Notes under the pieces: generated by a model
The model's database searches: none
Seen by the model: the letters and a program-made list of their open reading frames with translations, nothing else
What the model was told of the DNA's origin: nothing
Position numbers and translations under genes: made by a program
Shown here: positions 1 to 9,929 of the stretch, piece by piece
How positions within the stretch are numbered: position 1 is the first letter of the stretch
Layout: each line of letters begins with the position of its first letter
Source: Amycolatopsis antarctica
GTDB taxonomy: Bacteria > Actinomycetota > Actinomycetes > Mycobacteriales > Pseudonocardiaceae
Assembly (NCBI RefSeq): GCF_002262875.1
Contig: NZ_NKYE01000006.1
Coordinates: 248,001-312,000 of the forward strand
Direction of reading: 5' to 3'
Length of the DNA: 64,000 nt

Positions 1-1413
1 CAGTGCGATCTGGTCGACGAACCACGGGTCGATCCCGCTCGCCTCGTGCACCTGTGCCACGGTCGCTCCCAGGCGCAGCGCGCGTTCCACCGCGTACAGC
101 CTGCCGTCGTGCGGGGTCCGCAGGTCGTCCAAAGTGGACTCCAGCGTCGTGTCCACCGGGTCCGGCGTGGTCCAGAACCCGGTCGCCTTCGTCTCGATCG
201 AGCGCATCGCCTTGCCCAGTGCCTCAGGGAAACTGCGGCCGATCGACATGGCCTCGCCGACGCTCTTCATCGTCGTGGTCAGCATCGGATCCGCGCCGGG
301 GAACTTCTCGAAGGCGAACCGCGGCACCTTGACCACCACGTAGTCCAGCGTCGGCTCGAACGAGGCCGGGGTCTCGCCGGTGATGTCGTTGCGGATCTCG
401 TCGAGCGTGTAGCCGATCGCCAGCCGCGCGGCGATCTTGGCGATCGGGAACCCGGTCGCCTTCGACGCCAGCGCCGAGGACCGGGACACCCGCGGGTTCA
501 TCTCGATCACGATCATCCGGCCGTCGGCGGGGTTGATCGCGAACTGGATGTTGCAGCCGCCGGTGTCCACGCCGACCTCGCGCAGCACCGCGATCCCGAC
601 GTCGCGCATGTGCTGGTACTCGCGGTCGGTCAGCGTCATCGCCGGCGCCACCGTCACCGAGTCGCCGGTGTGCACGCCCATCGCGTCCACGTTCTCGATC
701 GAGCAGATCACCACCACGTTGTCGTGGCGGTCGCGCATCAGCTCGAGCTCGTACTCCTTCCAGCCGAGCACGCTCTCCTCGATCAGCACCTCGGTCACCG
801 GGCTCTCGTCGAGCCCCAGCGAGGCCAGCCGCTCCAGCTCCTCGGAGGTGTGCGCCATCCCGGAGCCGAGCCCGCCCATCGTGAACGACGGCCGGATCAC
901 CACCGGCAGGCCCAGTTCCGCCACCGTCTCCCGGACCTCGTCCATCGAGTGGCAGACCGCGCTGCGCGGTACGTCGCCGCCGACCGTGCGGACGATGTCC
1001 TTGAACTTCTGCCGGTCCTCGCCGCGCTGGATGGCGTCGATGTCGGCGCCGATCAGCTCGCAGCCGTACTTCTCCAGCACGCCGCGCTCGTGCAGGGCCA
1101 CCGCACAGTTCAGTGCCGTCTGGCCGCCCAGCGTCGCCAGCACCGAGTCGACCGGCCGGCCGGCCGCCTGTTCGTGGGCGATCACCTTCTCCACGAAGTC
1201 CGCCGTCACCGGCTCGATGTAGGTGGCGTCGGCGAACTCGGGGTCGGTCATGATCGTCGCCGGGTTCGAGTTGACCAGGCTGACGCGCAGACCCTCCTCA
1301 CGCAGCACGCGGCACGCCTGGGTGCCGGAATAGTCGAACTCCGCGGCCTGACCGATCACGATCGGGCCGGAACCGATGACGAGCACGTGCTCGATGTCAG
1401 TGCGTTTGGGCAT
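1..1413 (-). CDS. carB: Carbamoyl-phosphate synthase large subunit (partial, 5' part)
   Basis: This is the N-terminal 471 residues of the large subunit, which makes carbamoyl phosphate from bicarbonate, ammonia delivered by CarA, and ATP. The gene starts at the ATG at 1413 ([17 protein letters not shown]) and leaves the window on the left; full-length CarB is about 1,100 residues. The first ATP-grasp half is visible, with [16 protein letters not shown] near the start, [12 protein letters not shown] in the glycine-rich loop and [19 protein letters not shown]. It is the last gene of the pyr operon, 91 bp after carA. A long open frame exists on the opposite strand but is a GC-skew shadow. The identity is very secure. 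Confidence 0.97.
   Translation of the reverse strand, partial: MPKRTDIEHVLVIGSGPIVIGQAAEFDYSGTQACRVLREEGLRVSLVNSNPATIMTDPEFADATYIEPVTADFVEKVIAHEQAAGRPVDSVLATLGGQTALNCAVALHERGVLEKYGCELIGADIDAIQRGEDRQKFKDIVRTVGGDVPRSAVCHSMDEVRETVAELGLPVVIRPSFTMGGLGSGMAHTSEELERLASLGLDESPVTEVLIEESVLGWKEYELELMRDRHDNVVVICSIENVDAMGVHTGDSVTVAPAMTLTDREYQHMRDVGIAVLREVGVDTGGCNIQFAINPADGRMIVIEMNPRVSRSSALASKATGFPIAKIAARLAIGYTLDEIRNDITGETPASFEPTLDYVVVKVPRFAFEKFPGADPMLTTTMKSVGEAMSIGRSFPEALGKAMRSIETKATGFWTTPDPVDTTLESTLDDLRTPHDGRLYAVERALRLGATVAQVHEASGIDPWFVDQIAL
127..139. repeat. Dispersed palindrome GTCCA-AAG-TGGAC inside carB
   Basis: Exact copy. On the coding strand it reads GTCCAC-TT-TGGAC and encodes Ser-Thr-Leu-Asp with the rare codons ACT and TTG. 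Confidence 0.6.
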
Positions 1414-1504
1414 TACAGGGACGTCTCCAGAGTCGTGACGGGCATCCGTGCCGCCGGGTCTGCCGGGGCAGCGGGAGAAGTGGCCGCAACTGCGGGGGCG
1501 GAAG

Positions 1505-2650
1505 TCATCCGGCCTTCCTCATCAGCTCGGCGAACTCGTCGAACAGGGGGGCCGCGTCGTGCGGCCCGGCCGCGGCCTCCGGGTGGTACTGCACCGAGAA
1601 GGCCGGGACGTCCGCGCAGCGGACGCCCTCGACCGTGTCGTCGTTCGGGCAGTAGTGGCTCACCCTGGCGGCACCGAACGGCGAGTCGAAACGCTGTCCC
1701 GGTTCGCCCTCCAGCGCGAAGCCGTGGTTCTGCGCGGTGATCGCGACCCGGCCCGTCTCCACGTCGATCACCGGGATGTTGATGCCGCGGTGGCCGTAGC
1801 GCATCTTGTAGGTGCCGAGCCCGAGTGCGCGGCCGAGGATCTGGTTGCCGAAGCAGATCCCGAACAGCGGGATCTCCCGCCGCAGCACCGAGGTCGTCAG
1901 CTCCACGGCGTGCGCCGCGGTGGCCGGGTCGCCAGGGCCGTTGGACAGGAAGACCCCGTCCGGCTCCACCGCGAGCAGGTCGTCCGCGGTGGAGGACACC
2001 GGCAGCACGTGCACCTCTACGCCCCGGGCGGCCAGCATCCGGGGCGTGTTCGACTTGATGCCCAGATCCAGCGCGGCCACGCGGAAACGGCGCTCCCCCA
2101 CAGCGGGCACGACATAGGACTTCGCCGTGCTCACCTCGCCCGCCAGGTCGGCACCGGCCATCCGCGGGGCCGCCAGTACCTCGTCGACGAGCTCGGCCTC
2201 TGCCCGCACCGCGCCGGTCGGCGTGACGAGCGCGTCACCGGAGAAGACCCCGGCGCGCATCGCGCCCCGCTCCCGCAGGTGCCGGGTGAGCGTGCGGGTG
2301 TCCACCTCGGAGATGCCGACCACGCCCTGCTCGGCCAGCTCGCCGTCGAGCGAGCGCAGCGAGCGCCAGTTCGACGGCGCCCTGGCGGGATCGCGCACCA
2401 CATAACCCGACACCCAGATGCGCGCGGACTCGTCGTCCTCGTCGTTCCAGCCGGTGTTGCCGATCTGCGGCGCGGTCTGCACCACGATCTGCCGGTGGTA
2501 GGACGGGTCGGTGAGCGTCTCCTGGTACCCGGTCATCCCGGTGCAGAAGACCACTTCCCCGAGGGTGCGCCCCCGGGCTCCGTAGGCCGCACCGGGGAAG
2601 ACGCGGCCGTCTTCCAGCACCAGTGCCGCCGGCGTCCGCCTGCCTGTCAT
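1505..2650 (-). CDS. carA: Carbamoyl-phosphate synthase small subunit
   Basis: This is the glutamine amidotransferase subunit (381 residues), which hydrolyses glutamine and passes ammonia to CarB for pyrimidine and arginine synthesis. The N-terminal half has the CarA-specific [17 protein letters not shown] segment. The C-terminal class I glutaminase has the nucleophile elbow [11 protein letters not shown] and a late HPEAAAGP histidine-glutamate pair. The start at 2650 is chosen because its ATG overlaps the stop of the upstream PH-like gene by four bases (ATGA), which implies translational coupling. Confidence 0.97.
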   Translation of the reverse strand: MTGRRTPAALVLEDGRVFPGAAYGARGRTLGEVVFCTGMTGYQETLTDPSYHRQIVVQTAPQIGNTGWNDEDDESARIWVSGYVVRDPARAPSNWRSLRSLDGELAEQGVVGISEVDTRTLTRHLRERGAMRAGVFSGDALVTPTGAVRAEAELVDEVLAAPRMAGADLAGEVSTAKSYVVPAVGERRFRVAALDLGIKSNTPRMLAARGVEVHVLPVSSTADDLLAVEPDGVFLSNGPGDPATAAHAVELTTSVLRREIPLFGICFGNQILGRALGLGTYKMRYGHRGINIPVIDVETGRVAITAQNHGFALEGEPGQRFDSPFGAARVSHYCPNDDTVEGVRCADVPAFSVQYHPEAAAGPHDAAPLFDEFAELMRKAG

Positions 2651-3243
2651 CGCTGACCCTCTCCGCTGTTCTCGTCTCCACTGCTGCCGGTGCCCTCGCC
2701 CGCCTCGCCGGTGCCGCCCGCCTCGCGGGTGTGTGCGGCCACCGGGCCCGGCACGGGCACCGCGTCGATCCATGCCCGGTAGCGGCCGATGTCGTCGGCC
2801 CGGAAACCGGTGTCCACCTCGACCGGTCCCGCCGTTCCCTCGCCCGGACGCCAGGTGATCACCAGCAGCGCGTCCGTGCCCATGACCTTGCCCGCCATAC
2901 CCCGGCCGGTGGCCACCGCGACCACCGCCGACCGCGGGATCCAGAAGCCCGGAGCGCCGATCCGCTCGACCTCGATGCCATCCGGGTGCAGCCGCAGGGT
3001 GCCGCTGGTCCGGAGTCCGGCCCCGCGGGTCACGATGCGCTCCTGCCAGTGCCCCGCGCGGGTGGACGCCACGTACAGACCCGGCAGCTCCAGCGAGACC
3101 GGGCCGGGCTCGGTGGGCACCTCCGGGAACGGCGGGAACTCGACGCTCTGCGCGCGGGCCTGGCGACGCCAGCCGCGCCACATGCCGAACACGCACAACG
3201 CGAAGAAGGCCAGCACGGCCAGCGAGAGCAGGAACCTGTCCAT
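2647..3243 (-). CDS. Membrane-anchored PH-like domain protein of the pyr operon
   Basis: A 198-residue protein of unknown function. It has one N-terminal membrane segment (about residues 4-22, FLLSLAVLAFFALCVFGMW), a soluble domain of alternating beta strands resembling the bacterial PH-like fold, and a low-complexity Gly/Glu/Ser tail. It lies between pyrC and carA with a one-base overlap to pyrC (TGATG) and a four-base overlap to carA. An equivalent membrane protein sits at the same place in mycobacterial pyr operons (from memory: Rv1382, between pyrC and carA). A link to pyrimidine synthesis rests only on operon position; it may simply be a conserved passenger. Confidence 0.8.
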   Translation of the reverse strand: MDRFLLSLAVLAFFALCVFGMWRGWRRQARAQSVEFPPFPEVPTEPGPVSLELPGLYVASTRAGHWQERIVTRGAGLRTSGTLRLHPDGIEVERIGAPGFWIPRSAVVAVATGRGMAGKVMGTDALLVITWRPGEGTAGPVEVDTGFRADDIGRYRAWIDAVPVPGPVAAHTREAGGTGEAGEGTGSSGDENSGEGQR

Positions 3244-4550
3244 CAGCCGATCCTCCCCGCCGCCGCCGTGACCCGCCCGCGCAACAGTGTCGCCGTGACG
3301 ACGCCGGGCAGCCGCATTCCCTCGTACGGGGTGTTCCCGGCGATGCTCGCCAGTTCCCCACCACGCACGGTCCACTCCGCGTCCGGGTCCACCAGGACCA
3401 GGTTCGCCGGCTCGCCCACCGCGATCGGCCTGCCGTGGTCCGGCAGGCCGCCGATCTCGGCGGGCCGCTCGCTCATCACCCTGGCCACCCCGCGCCAGTC
3501 CAGCAGGCCCGTGCGCACCATCGTGGCGACCACAATGGACAGAGCGGTCTGCAGGCCGAGCATCCCGGGCTTCGCCGCCGCCCACTCGCAGTCCTTGTCC
3601 TGCACCGCGTGCGGCGCGTGGTCCGTCGCGACGCAGTCGATCACGCCCTCGGCAAGCGCGGTACGCAGCGCCTCGGCGTCCGGCGCCGTGCGCAACGGCG
3701 GGTTGACCTTGTTCACCGGGTCGTAGCTGCCCAGTCGTTCGTCGGTGAGCAGCAGGTGATGCGGCGTCACCTCCGCGGAAACCCGGGTGCCCCGCCCCTT
3801 CGCCCAGGCGAGCACCTCGGCCGTGCCCGCGGTCGAGACGTGACAGACGTGCAGCCTGGCACCCGCGTGCGCGGCCAGGATGCAGTCCCTGGCGACGATC
3901 GACTCCTCGGCCGAGGCGGGCCAGCCGGGGTATCCCAGCCGTGCCGCCTGCTCACCCTCGTGCGCCTGCGCACCGACCGTCAGGCGCGGTTCCTCGGCGT
4001 GCTGGGCGATCACCACGTCCAGCGAGGTCGAGTACTCCAGCGCACGGCGCATGATCAGCGGATCGTGCACGCACTTTCCGTCGTCGGAGAACACCCGCAC
4101 GTTCGCCGCCGAGGCCGCCATCGTGCCCAGCTCGGCGAGGCGCTCCCCGCCGAGGCCAACCGTGACCGCGCCGACCGGGTGCACGTCCACCAGTCCGGCC
4201 TCGCGGCCCCGGCGCCACACGTGCTCCACCACGAGAGCGTTGTCGGCGACCGGATCGGTGTTGGCCATGGCGAACACCGCCGTGTAGCCACCACGGGCCG
4301 CGGCACGGGAACCCGAGGCGATCGTCTCGGTGTCCTCCCGGCCGGGCTCCCGCAGATGCGTGTGCAGATCGACGAGACCCGGCAGCAGGACGAGGCCCGC
4401 CGCGTCGATCACCTCGGCACCGCCGGGCAGGTCGCCGTCGGGGAGCTCGCCGCCGGCGAGGACGCGGGCGATCACCCCGTCCGACACCAGCACGTCGCAC
4501 GGCTCCCCCTCGCCGTAGGGGCGCGCGCCCCGGATCAGGACATCGGTCAT
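3243..4550 (-). CDS. pyrC: Dihydroorotase
   Basis: Cyclises N-carbamoyl-L-aspartate to dihydroorotate, the third step of pyrimidine synthesis. At 435 residues it is a normal class I dihydroorotase. The zinc-site motif [12 protein letters not shown] lies near residue 60, [10 protein letters not shown] supplies a further metal ligand, and CVATDHAPH carries the catalytic aspartate. It starts with [15 protein letters not shown]. The stop overlaps the start of the PH-like gene by one base, and a 117-bp gap separates it from pyrB. Confidence 0.97.
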   Translation of the reverse strand: MTDVLIRGARPYGEGEPCDVLVSDGVIARVLAGGELPDGDLPGGAEVIDAAGLVLLPGLVDLHTHLREPGREDTETIASGSRAAARGGYTAVFAMANTDPVADNALVVEHVWRRGREAGLVDVHPVGAVTVGLGGERLAELGTMAASAANVRVFSDDGKCVHDPLIMRRALEYSTSLDVVIAQHAEEPRLTVGAQAHEGEQAARLGYPGWPASAEESIVARDCILAAHAGARLHVCHVSTAGTAEVLAWAKGRGTRVSAEVTPHHLLLTDERLGSYDPVNKVNPPLRTAPDAEALRTALAEGVIDCVATDHAPHAVQDKDCEWAAAKPGMLGLQTALSIVVATMVRTGLLDWRGVARVMSERPAEIGGLPDHGRPIAVGEPANLVLVDPDAEWTVRGGELASIAGNTPYEGMRLPGVVTATLLRGRVTAAAGRIG

Positions 4551-4667
4551 CGGCTTTCCTTCGTCGGTCGCGGGACGTCCGGGGCCTTCCGGCCGGACGC
4601 GGGTACGGGGCGGGCAGGAACTCGAGGAACGGGAACGGGGCGCGCCGCCGAGGCGCGGTGCGTTCGC

Positions 4668-5603
4668 TCAGGCACCGTCGCCCCCGTCGCCCGCCAACAG
4701 GTGGTACAGCACCGCCATCCGGACGTGCACACCGTTGCGGACCTGCGCGGTGATCGCCGACGCCGGAGAGTCCGCCACCGCCGAGGCGATCTCCATGCCA
4801 CGCAGCATCGGGCCGGGGTGCAGCACCACCGCGTGCGCGGGCAGCAGCCGCTGTCGCGCCTCGCTCAGCCCGTACCGGATCGAGTACTCCCGAGAGGAGG
4901 GGAAGAAGCCGCCGTGCATCCGTTCCGCCTGGACCCGCAGCATCATCACCGCGTCCACGGCCGGAAGCTCGGCGTCCAGATCGTGCGAGACCGTGACCGG
5001 CAGGCCCCCCACCCCGGCGGGCAGCAGCGTCGGCGGCGCCACGAGCACCACCTCGGCGCCCAGGGTGGACAGCAGGTGGATGTTCGAGCGGGCCACCCGG
5101 CTGTGCACCACGTCGCCGACGATCGCGATCCGCCTGCCGGCCAGCGATCCCAACCGTTCGCGCAGGGTGGCGGCGTCCAGCAGGGCCTGGGTCGGGTGCT
5201 CGTGCGTGCCGTCGCCCGCGTTCACCACGGCGGTGCCCGCCTCGGCCAGCCAGCGGGACAGGCGGTGCGCCGCGCCGGAGGCCGGGTGCCGGACGATCAC
5301 ACAGTCCGCGCCTGCGGCGGCGAGCGTCAGCGCGGTGTCGCGCAGGGACTCGCCCTTGTTCACCGAGGAGCTGCTCGCCGACACGTTGATCACGTCGGCG
5401 CTCATCCACTTGCCCGCGATCTCGAAGGACACCCGGGTGCGGGTGGAGTTCTCGTAGAACATCGAGACCACCGTGCGGCCGCGCAGGGTCGGCAGCTTCT
5501 TCACCTGACGGCCCAGCAGGGTGCGCTTGAGTTCGTCCGCCGTGTCCAGGATCGCGGTCGCCTCGTCGGCGGCCAGGCCGTCCGTCGCCAGCAGGTGCCT
5601 CAC
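4668..5603 (-). CDS. pyrB: Aspartate carbamoyltransferase catalytic subunit
   Basis: Transfers the carbamoyl group to aspartate, the committed pyrimidine step. It has 311 residues. The carbamoyl-phosphate site [13 protein letters not shown] is near residue 50, [12 protein letters not shown] near residue 130, and the aspartate-binding region [12 protein letters not shown] follows. No regulatory pyrI gene is adjacent, as is usual in actinobacteria. Its ATG overlaps the stop of pyrR by four bases, so the PyrR-controlled start probably also controls pyrB. Confidence 0.97.
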   Translation of the reverse strand: MRHLLATDGLAADEATAILDTADELKRTLLGRQVKKLPTLRGRTVVSMFYENSTRTRVSFEIAGKWMSADVINVSASSSSVNKGESLRDTALTLAAAGADCVIVRHPASGAAHRLSRWLAEAGTAVVNAGDGTHEHPTQALLDAATLRERLGSLAGRRIAIVGDVVHSRVARSNIHLLSTLGAEVVLVAPPTLLPAGVGGLPVTVSHDLDAELPAVDAVMMLRVQAERMHGGFFPSSREYSIRYGLSEARQRLLPAHAVVLHPGPMLRGMEIASAVADSPASAITAQVRNGVHVRMAVLYHLLAGDGGDGA

Positions 5604-6196
5604 TCGCGTTCCCCCGCGTCCCCGCCGCGCAGCAGCACGGCGTCCCGGTCGTCGGTCTCCGACAGCAGTACCGCGACGTCCTCGGAGCGCGAGGTGGGCA
5701 CGTTCTTCCCCACGTAGTCGGCCCGGATCGGCAGCTCCCGGTGCCCGCGGTCGACCAGTACGGCGAGCTGGACAGCACTCGGCCTGCCGTGGTCGCGCAG
5801 GGCGTCGAGGGCCGCGCGGATGGTCCGGCCGGAGAACAGCACGTCGTCGACGAGGACGACGACGCGGCCGTCGATCCCGGACTCGGGCAGCGCGGTCTGC
5901 TCCAGTGGACGCGGCGGACGGCTGCGGAGGTCGTCCCGGTAGAGGGTGACGTCGAGCGCACCCGTGGGCACCCGCACGTCGGCGAACTCGGCGATGCGCT
6001 CGGCCAGCCGGATCGCCAGTGGTGTCCCCCTGGTGGGGATACCCAGCAACACGGGTGGGGCGACGGAACTCGCACCCAGCGCGGTCTTCTCGATGACCTG
6101 ATGGGCCATCCGGGCGATGGTTCGCGCGACATCACCGGCGGACAGGAGCTCGCGCTCCCCCGCCGGTTCCGCCGCGCCACGTGGGCGTGACGCCAC
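5600..6196 (-). CDS. pyrR: PyrR, pyrimidine operon RNA-binding regulator and uracil phosphoribosyltransferase
   Basis: A 198-residue phosphoribosyltransferase-fold protein that binds pyr mRNA in response to UMP/UTP. The PRPP loop [18 protein letters not shown] sits near residues 112-129. The GTG start at 6196 follows a strong ribosome binding site (GGAGG at 6207-6203); longer readings of this frame run into the bldD promoter region and are rejected. It is the first gene of the operon. The mRNA leader directly upstream carries a PyrR-binding-loop sequence, annotated separately, so autoregulation is likely. Confidence 0.95.
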   Translation of the reverse strand: MASRPRGAAEPAGERELLSAGDVARTIARMAHQVIEKTALGASSVAPPVLLGIPTRGTPLAIRLAERIAEFADVRVPTGALDVTLYRDDLRSRPPRPLEQTALPESGIDGRVVVLVDDVLFSGRTIRAALDALRDHGRPSAVQLAVLVDRGHRELPIRADYVGKNVPTSRSEDVAVLLSETDDRDAVLLRGGDAGERE

Positions 6197-6199
6197 GGC

Positions 6200-6231
6200 G
6201 GACCTCCTTCCCCGCCTCACTGGACGGGTCC
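6200..6231 (-). promoter_or_regulatory. Predicted PyrR-binding loop overlapping the pyrR Shine-Dalgarno
   Basis: Read on the minus strand, the leader contains UCCAGUGAGG (6224-6215), matching the PyrR target core UCCAGNGAGG, flanked by CCCG (6228-6225) and CGGG (6214-6211) that can form a closing stem. An outer GGACC (6231-6227) can pair with GGUCC (6204-6200), which overlaps the Shine-Dalgarno of pyrR. The core and base pairing are visible in the sequence. Control of translation by PyrR rather than by a terminator is known for Mycobacterium smegmatis; applying it here is inference. No classical attenuator terminator was seen. Confidence 0.72.
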
Positions 6232-6350
6232 TTAAAGGACGTCGATTTCCCCTGGTGGAATGGAAATCTGCGGCGACAGTAGCAGCAGCGACGGCCCGCG
6301 GGCGCATCCGGTGCGGGTGGCTTCCGCCACGCCCACCAACCGTGATCCGC

Positions 6351-6400
6351 TTGACCTGGTGACGACAACGCGTAACCATTACTCTGAGTGTTCGACTCAG
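6351..6400 (+). promoter_or_regulatory. bldD promoter region with a 17-bp inverted repeat
   Basis: TTGACC (6351-6356) followed after 16 bp by TAACCA (6373-6378) is a plausible sigma-70-type promoter. Just downstream, CTGAGT (6384-6389) and ACTCAG (6395-6400) form a perfect inverted repeat around a five-base spacer. BldD is autoregulatory in Streptomyces, so this could be its operator, but the repeat does not clearly match the published BldD box and may be a different regulator's site. Confidence 0.4.
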
Positions 6401-6454
6401 GAGTTCCCCGTCGGTCGTGCGACCGAACGGGACGAGGAAACGGAGAACAACCAG

Positions 6455-6943
6455 ATGGGCGATTACGCCAAGGCGCTCGGGGCCAAGCTCCGCGGTATCC
6501 GCCAGCAGCAGGGCCTGTCCCTGCACGGAGTCGAGCAGAAGTCCGGCGGACGGTGGAAGGCGGTCGTCGTCGGCTCCTACGAGCGCGGTGACCGTGCCGT
6601 GACCGTGCAGAAGCTCGCCGAGCTGGCCGACTTCTACGGCGTTCCGGTGGTCGAACTGCTCCCCGAAGGCCGGGTTCCCTCCGGCGCGGAGCCCGCGACG
6701 AAGATCGTGATAAATCTGGAACGCTTGCAGCAACTGCCCGCCGAGAAGGTCGGCCCGCTCGCGCGCTACGCGGCGACCATTCAGAGCCAGCGCGGCGACT
6801 ACAACGGCAAGGTGCTCTCGATTCGCACCGAGGACCTGCGTTCCCTGGCGATCATCTACGACATGACGCCCGGCGAGCTGACCGAGCAGCTCATCGACTG
6901 GGGAGTGCTGCCTCCCGAGGCTCGCCCGTCCAAAGAGGACTGA
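6455..6943 (+). CDS. bldD: BldD, c-di-GMP-responsive developmental regulator
   Basis: A 162-residue transcription factor that represses sporulation genes during vegetative growth. Residues 1-75 are an XRE-type helix-turn-helix ([18 protein letters not shown]). The C-terminal domain has the c-di-GMP signature RxD-x8-RxxD: R113-G-D115, eight residues, R124-T-E-D127. The ATG at 6455 follows a CGGAG ribosome binding site; the longer upstream reading is promoter DNA. The order pyrR, bldD, nusB, efp is the same as in Streptomyces. Identity is secure from the signature plus synteny. Confidence 0.96.
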   Translation: MGDYAKALGAKLRGIRQQQGLSLHGVEQKSGGRWKAVVVGSYERGDRAVTVQKLAELADFYGVPVVELLPEGRVPSGAEPATKIVINLERLQQLPAEKVGPLARYAATIQSQRGDYNGKVLSIRTEDLRSLAIIYDMTPGELTEQLIDWGVLPPEARPSKED

Positions 6944-6996
6944 CGACCGGCGTGGACAGCGGGACTCCCGCCCCCTGTCCGCGCACCGTTTCCTCG

Positions 6997-7028
6997 CCGC
7001 TGTGGGCCCGCGCGCGGGCCCACAGCGG
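6997..7028. terminator. Perfect 32-bp palindrome between convergent bldD and nusB
   Basis: Sixteen bases, starting CCGCTGTGGG, are followed immediately by their exact reverse complement with CGCG at the centre. It lies 53 bp after the bldD stop and 8 bp before the end of nusB, so it can act as a bidirectional intrinsic terminator. There is no T tract, which is common for actinobacterial terminators. Confidence 0.8.
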
Positions 7029-7036
7029 GACCGGTG

Positions 7037-7489
7037 TCAGAGGACGGCGCGAAGCCGGTCGGCGATGTTGCCGATCCGGCCCAGCACGCCGTTGACGAAC
7101 CGCGGGGAGTCGTCCGTCGACAGTTCCCTGGCCAGGCCGACGGCCTCGTCGATGGCGACCGGATCGGGCACGTCGGCCGACCACAGCAGCTCGTAGACGC
7201 CGGTGCGCAGCACCGCGAGGTCCACCGGGGGCATCCGGTCGAGGGTCCAGCCCTGCGCGTGCTCGGCGAGCAGCTCGTCGATCCGCTCCCGCTGCGTCGT
7301 CACGCCCTCGACCAGGCTGATCGTGTAGTCGGCGATCAGGTCGACCTCGACCGCGCCGACCCGGTCGGCGATCAGCGTGATCGCGTCCGTCTTGCGCTGC
7401 GCCGCCTCGTACAGGATCTCGACGGCGCGGCGGCGGGCCGCCCGGCGACCGATCGGGCCGCCGCGTTTCGGTGAGTGTCCGGAGGTCAC
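7037..7489 (-). CDS. nusB: Transcription antitermination factor NusB
   Basis: A 150-residue all-helical protein that binds boxA RNA with NusE/S10 during rRNA transcription. RRAARRRAVEILYEAAQRK near the N-terminus and the C-terminal VAIDEAVGLAREL...FVNGVLGRI are typical. The GTG at 7489 (VTSGHSPKRGG) is chosen because it starts 7 bp after the efp stop; longer readings would invade efp. Confidence 0.94.
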   Translation of the reverse strand: MTSGHSPKRGGPIGRRAARRRAVEILYEAAQRKTDAITLIADRVGAVEVDLIADYTISLVEGVTTQRERIDELLAEHAQGWTLDRMPPVDLAVLRTGVYELLWSADVPDPVAIDEAVGLARELSTDDSPRFVNGVLGRIGNIADRLRAVL

Positions 7490-7496
7490 CAGGCGC

Positions 7497-8060
7497 TCAG
7501 CCGGACACACGGCCGAGGTACCGGCCATCGCGGGTGTCGACCTTGACCTTCTCGCCGGTGCTCAGGAACAGCGGCACCTGGATCTCGGCGCCGGTCTCCA
7601 GCGTCGCCGGCTTGGTGCCACCGGTGGACCGGTCACCCTGCAGGCCGGGGTCGGTGTGCTGGACGACCAGCTCGACCGAGGTGGGCAGCTCCACGTACAG
7701 CGGGACGCCCTCGTGCACCGCGACCTGGACCTCGGTGTTCTCCAGCATGAAACCCGCCTGCTCGCCGATCGTCTCCGGCGGGACGGTGATCTGGTCGAAG
7801 GTGTCGCCGTCCATGAAGACGAAGTCGGAACCGTCGTTGTACAGGTAGGTCATGTTCCGGCGGTCCACGGTCGCGGTGTCGACCTTCGTGCCCGCGTTGA
7901 ACGTCTTGTCCACGACCTTGCCCGTGAGGACGTGCTTGAGCGTGGTCCGGACGAACGCGCCGCCCTTGCCCGGCTTCACGTGCTGGAAGTTCACGACGTT
8001 CCAGAGCTGGCCGTCCAGGTTCAGGACCAGGCCGTTCTTCAGGTCGTTGGTGGTGGCCAC
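7497..8060 (-). CDS. efp: Elongation factor P
   Basis: Rescues ribosomes stalled at polyproline. It has 187 residues in three beta-barrel domains. The loop [10 protein letters not shown] carries Lys32, the usual modification site. The C-terminal segment [28 protein letters not shown] is characteristic. No EpmA or EpmB modification gene is nearby. The window encodes several proline-rich proteins (mltG, the 23.2-kb secreted peptide) whose translation would depend on EF-P. Confidence 0.97.
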   Translation of the reverse strand: MATTNDLKNGLVLNLDGQLWNVVNFQHVKPGKGGAFVRTTLKHVLTGKVVDKTFNAGTKVDTATVDRRNMTYLYNDGSDFVFMDGDTFDQITVPPETIGEQAGFMLENTEVQVAVHEGVPLYVELPTSVELVVQHTDPGLQGDRSTGGTKPATLETGAEIQVPLFLSTGEKVKVDTRDGRYLGRVSG

Positions 8061-8112
8061 GAGTTCGGTGTCTCCTGTTGTCTCAGTCCGGTTGTCTTGG
8101 TCCGGGCGTGGC

Positions 8113-9210
8113 CTACAGGGCCACGAGTTCCTTGCTGGTCAGGGTGAGGAGTTCGGGAGTACCGTCCCGCACGATCAGCGTGTCCTCGATGCGCACCCCG
8201 CCACGGCCGGCGAGATACACGCCAGGCTCGACGGTGACCGCCATGCCGGCGGCCAGTGTACCGAGGCCGGTCTTGGCGAGGCTGGGTGCCTCGTGGACCT
8301 GCAGGCCGATGCCGTGGCCGAGACCGTGCGCGAAGTGCTCGGCGTGCCCGGCCCCGGCGATCACCGCCCGCGCGGTGCCGTCCACCCCGGCCACTTCGGC
8401 ACCGGGGCGGACCGCCTCGGTGCCCGCCCGCTGCGCCCGGGCCACCAGTTCGTACAGCTCGCGCTGCCAGTGCGCGGGCTCGCCGAGCACGAAGGTGCGC
8501 GTCATGTCCGAGTGGTAGCCGTCCACCGTGGCACCGAAGTCCAGTTTCACCAGGTCTCCCGCCGCGAGCACCGTGGAGGTCGGCCGGTGGTGCGGGATCG
8601 CCGAATGCGCGCCCGCAGCGACGATGGAGGTGAAGGCGGCGCCGGTGGAACCGTGGTCGAGCATCCTGTTCTCCAGGTCCCTGGCCACCTCCAGCTCGGT
8701 GCGGCCGGGCCGGATGCCGCCCGCACCGATCAGATCGGCGAGGGCCCGGTCGGCCGCGGCGCAGGCCGTCCGGATGGCCTCGACCTCGGAGGCGTCCTTC
8801 ACCAGGCGGAGCCGTTCGACGATCCCCGGGGCCCGGCGCAGCTCGACCCCCGCCGCCGCGGCGCCGAGCGAGTCGTGCTGCTCGACGCTGACGTGCTGGC
8901 TCTCGAACCCGGTCGTCCGGTAGCGCTCCGCCGCGGCACCGGCACGCCGGGCCAGGTCCGGCGCGCTCGCCCGTTCCACCACCAGTTCCAGGTCCGGCAC
9001 CTGGGTGCCCGCCTGGGCGGTGTAGCGGCCGTCGGTGCAGAAGAGGGTTCCCTCGTCGCCACCGGCGTGCACGAGCAGCGCGGCGTTGGATCCGGTGAAC
9101 CCGGTGAGGTAGCGGATATTGAGCAGGTCGGTCACGAGGTGCGCGTCGAGGCCGGCTTCCTGGAGCTCGTGGCGCAGGGCGGAGCGACGCGTGGCATGGA
9201 TGTCGGGCAC
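8113..9210 (-). CDS. pepQ: Xaa-Pro aminopeptidase / M24 metallopeptidase
   Basis: A 365-residue pita-bread-fold peptidase that removes residues next to proline. The N-terminal creatinase-like domain spans about 1-125. The catalytic domain shows the dimetal ligands in [19 protein letters not shown] (two Asp), [13 protein letters not shown] (His), VTVEPGVYL (Glu) and [11 protein letters not shown] (Glu). The start is the GTG at 9210 (VPDIHATRR); a longer reading would cross the divergent gene. In mycobacteria pepQ also precedes efp and nusB. Confidence 0.93.
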   Translation of the reverse strand: MPDIHATRRSALRHELQEAGLDAHLVTDLLNIRYLTGFTGSNAALLVHAGGDEGTLFCTDGRYTAQAGTQVPDLELVVERASAPDLARRAGAAAERYRTTGFESQHVSVEQHDSLGAAAAGVELRRAPGIVERLRLVKDASEVEAIRTACAAADRALADLIGAGGIRPGRTELEVARDLENRMLDHGSTGAAFTSIVAAGAHSAIPHHRPTSTVLAAGDLVKLDFGATVDGYHSDMTRTFVLGEPAHWQRELYELVARAQRAGTEAVRPGAEVAGVDGTARAVIAGAGHAEHFAHGLGHGIGLQVHEAPSLAKTGLGTLAAGMAVTVEPGVYLAGRGGVRIEDTLIVRDGTPELLTLTSKELVAL

Positions 9211-9249
9211 GGGGACCAGCTTAGAGGTCGGCCTTCCGGGACCGTCGCC

Positions 9250-9255
9250 TACAGT
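9250..9255 (+). promoter_or_regulatory. -10 element of a probable leaderless transcript
   Basis: TACAGT matches TAnnnT and ends 6 bp before the ATG at 9262, so transcription would start at or beside the start codon. No clear -35 or ribosome binding site is present, which supports a leaderless mRNA, common in actinobacteria. Confidence 0.5.
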
Positions 9256-9261
9256 GAGCCG

Positions 9262-9801
9262 ATGCCATCGTGGTTGCTCCGCGGATTCGGACTGGCCGTG
9301 CTGCACGCCGCGGCCGAGGTCGCACTCGCCAAGATCGCCGTGCAGGCGCCGTCGGACGCCGACGTGATCACCGCTCTCGTCATCGCCCTGCTGGTCGGCG
9401 CGGCGGCTCTGTGGAGCGCGCTGGACGGCTGGCTGCGCCGCGGCGACCGCGGCCGGACCTGGTTCGTCGCGGCGCTGCTCGCCGGGCCGGTCGCCGGCAT
9501 CCTCGGCGTCATCGGCAGGTCGCTGCTGGTCGATCAGACCGGACTCCGGGAGCTGTTGCCCGCGCTGACCGGCGGGGCCGCGTTCACGGCGCTGCTGGTG
9601 CTGGTGCCCGCCGGACTCGGGCTCTTTGTCGGCGGCAGGCTCCGCGCCCCCGCCGGTCGCCGGGACGAGGACGAACCTGAGCCGGAGGACGACCGGCCCA
9701 CGCCGGCGCCGGCGGCCGTGCCCGGTGGGTTCGCCGGTCCGGCGGCGGACCGTGCCGGACATGGCTCCGGGCGGCGCCGCCCCCGGCCGCGGGCCGAGTG
9801 A
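9262..9801 (+). CDS. Four-helix integral membrane protein (B-4DMT-like)
   Basis: A 179-residue protein with four hydrophobic segments at about residues 6-24, 32-52, 66-86 and 96-122, then a charged tail rich in Glu/Asp, Pro and Arg (about 130-179). The position beside pepQ-efp-nusB is shared with a mycobacterial transmembrane protein, and the layout resembles families labelled B-4DMT transporter. No substrate can be given. It is divergent from pepQ with only 51 bp between them. Confidence 0.78.
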   Translation: MPSWLLRGFGLAVLHAAAEVALAKIAVQAPSDADVITALVIALLVGAAALWSALDGWLRRGDRGRTWFVAALLAGPVAGILGVIGRSLLVDQTGLRELLPALTGGAAFTALLVLVPAGLGLFVGGRLRAPAGRRDEDEPEPEDDRPTPAPAAVPGGFAGPAADRAGHGSGRRRPRPRAE

Positions 9802-9929
9802 GCATCGCAGGGCGCGCGGGCAGCCACCGGCCGGTCCCCGGCAGCCGACGCCCCGGGTAGCCGCGCGCCCCGGTTAGCGGAGCGGCCCGGGTAGCCGCGC
9901 GGCCGATTGTGCGCGGGCGGGAACGGCGG

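Noticed and set aside
46..1740. Long plus-strand open frame antisense to carB
   Set aside because: It is His/Arg/Val-rich shadow sequence produced by GC-biased third codon positions of carB; the minus strand encodes an unmistakable CarB.
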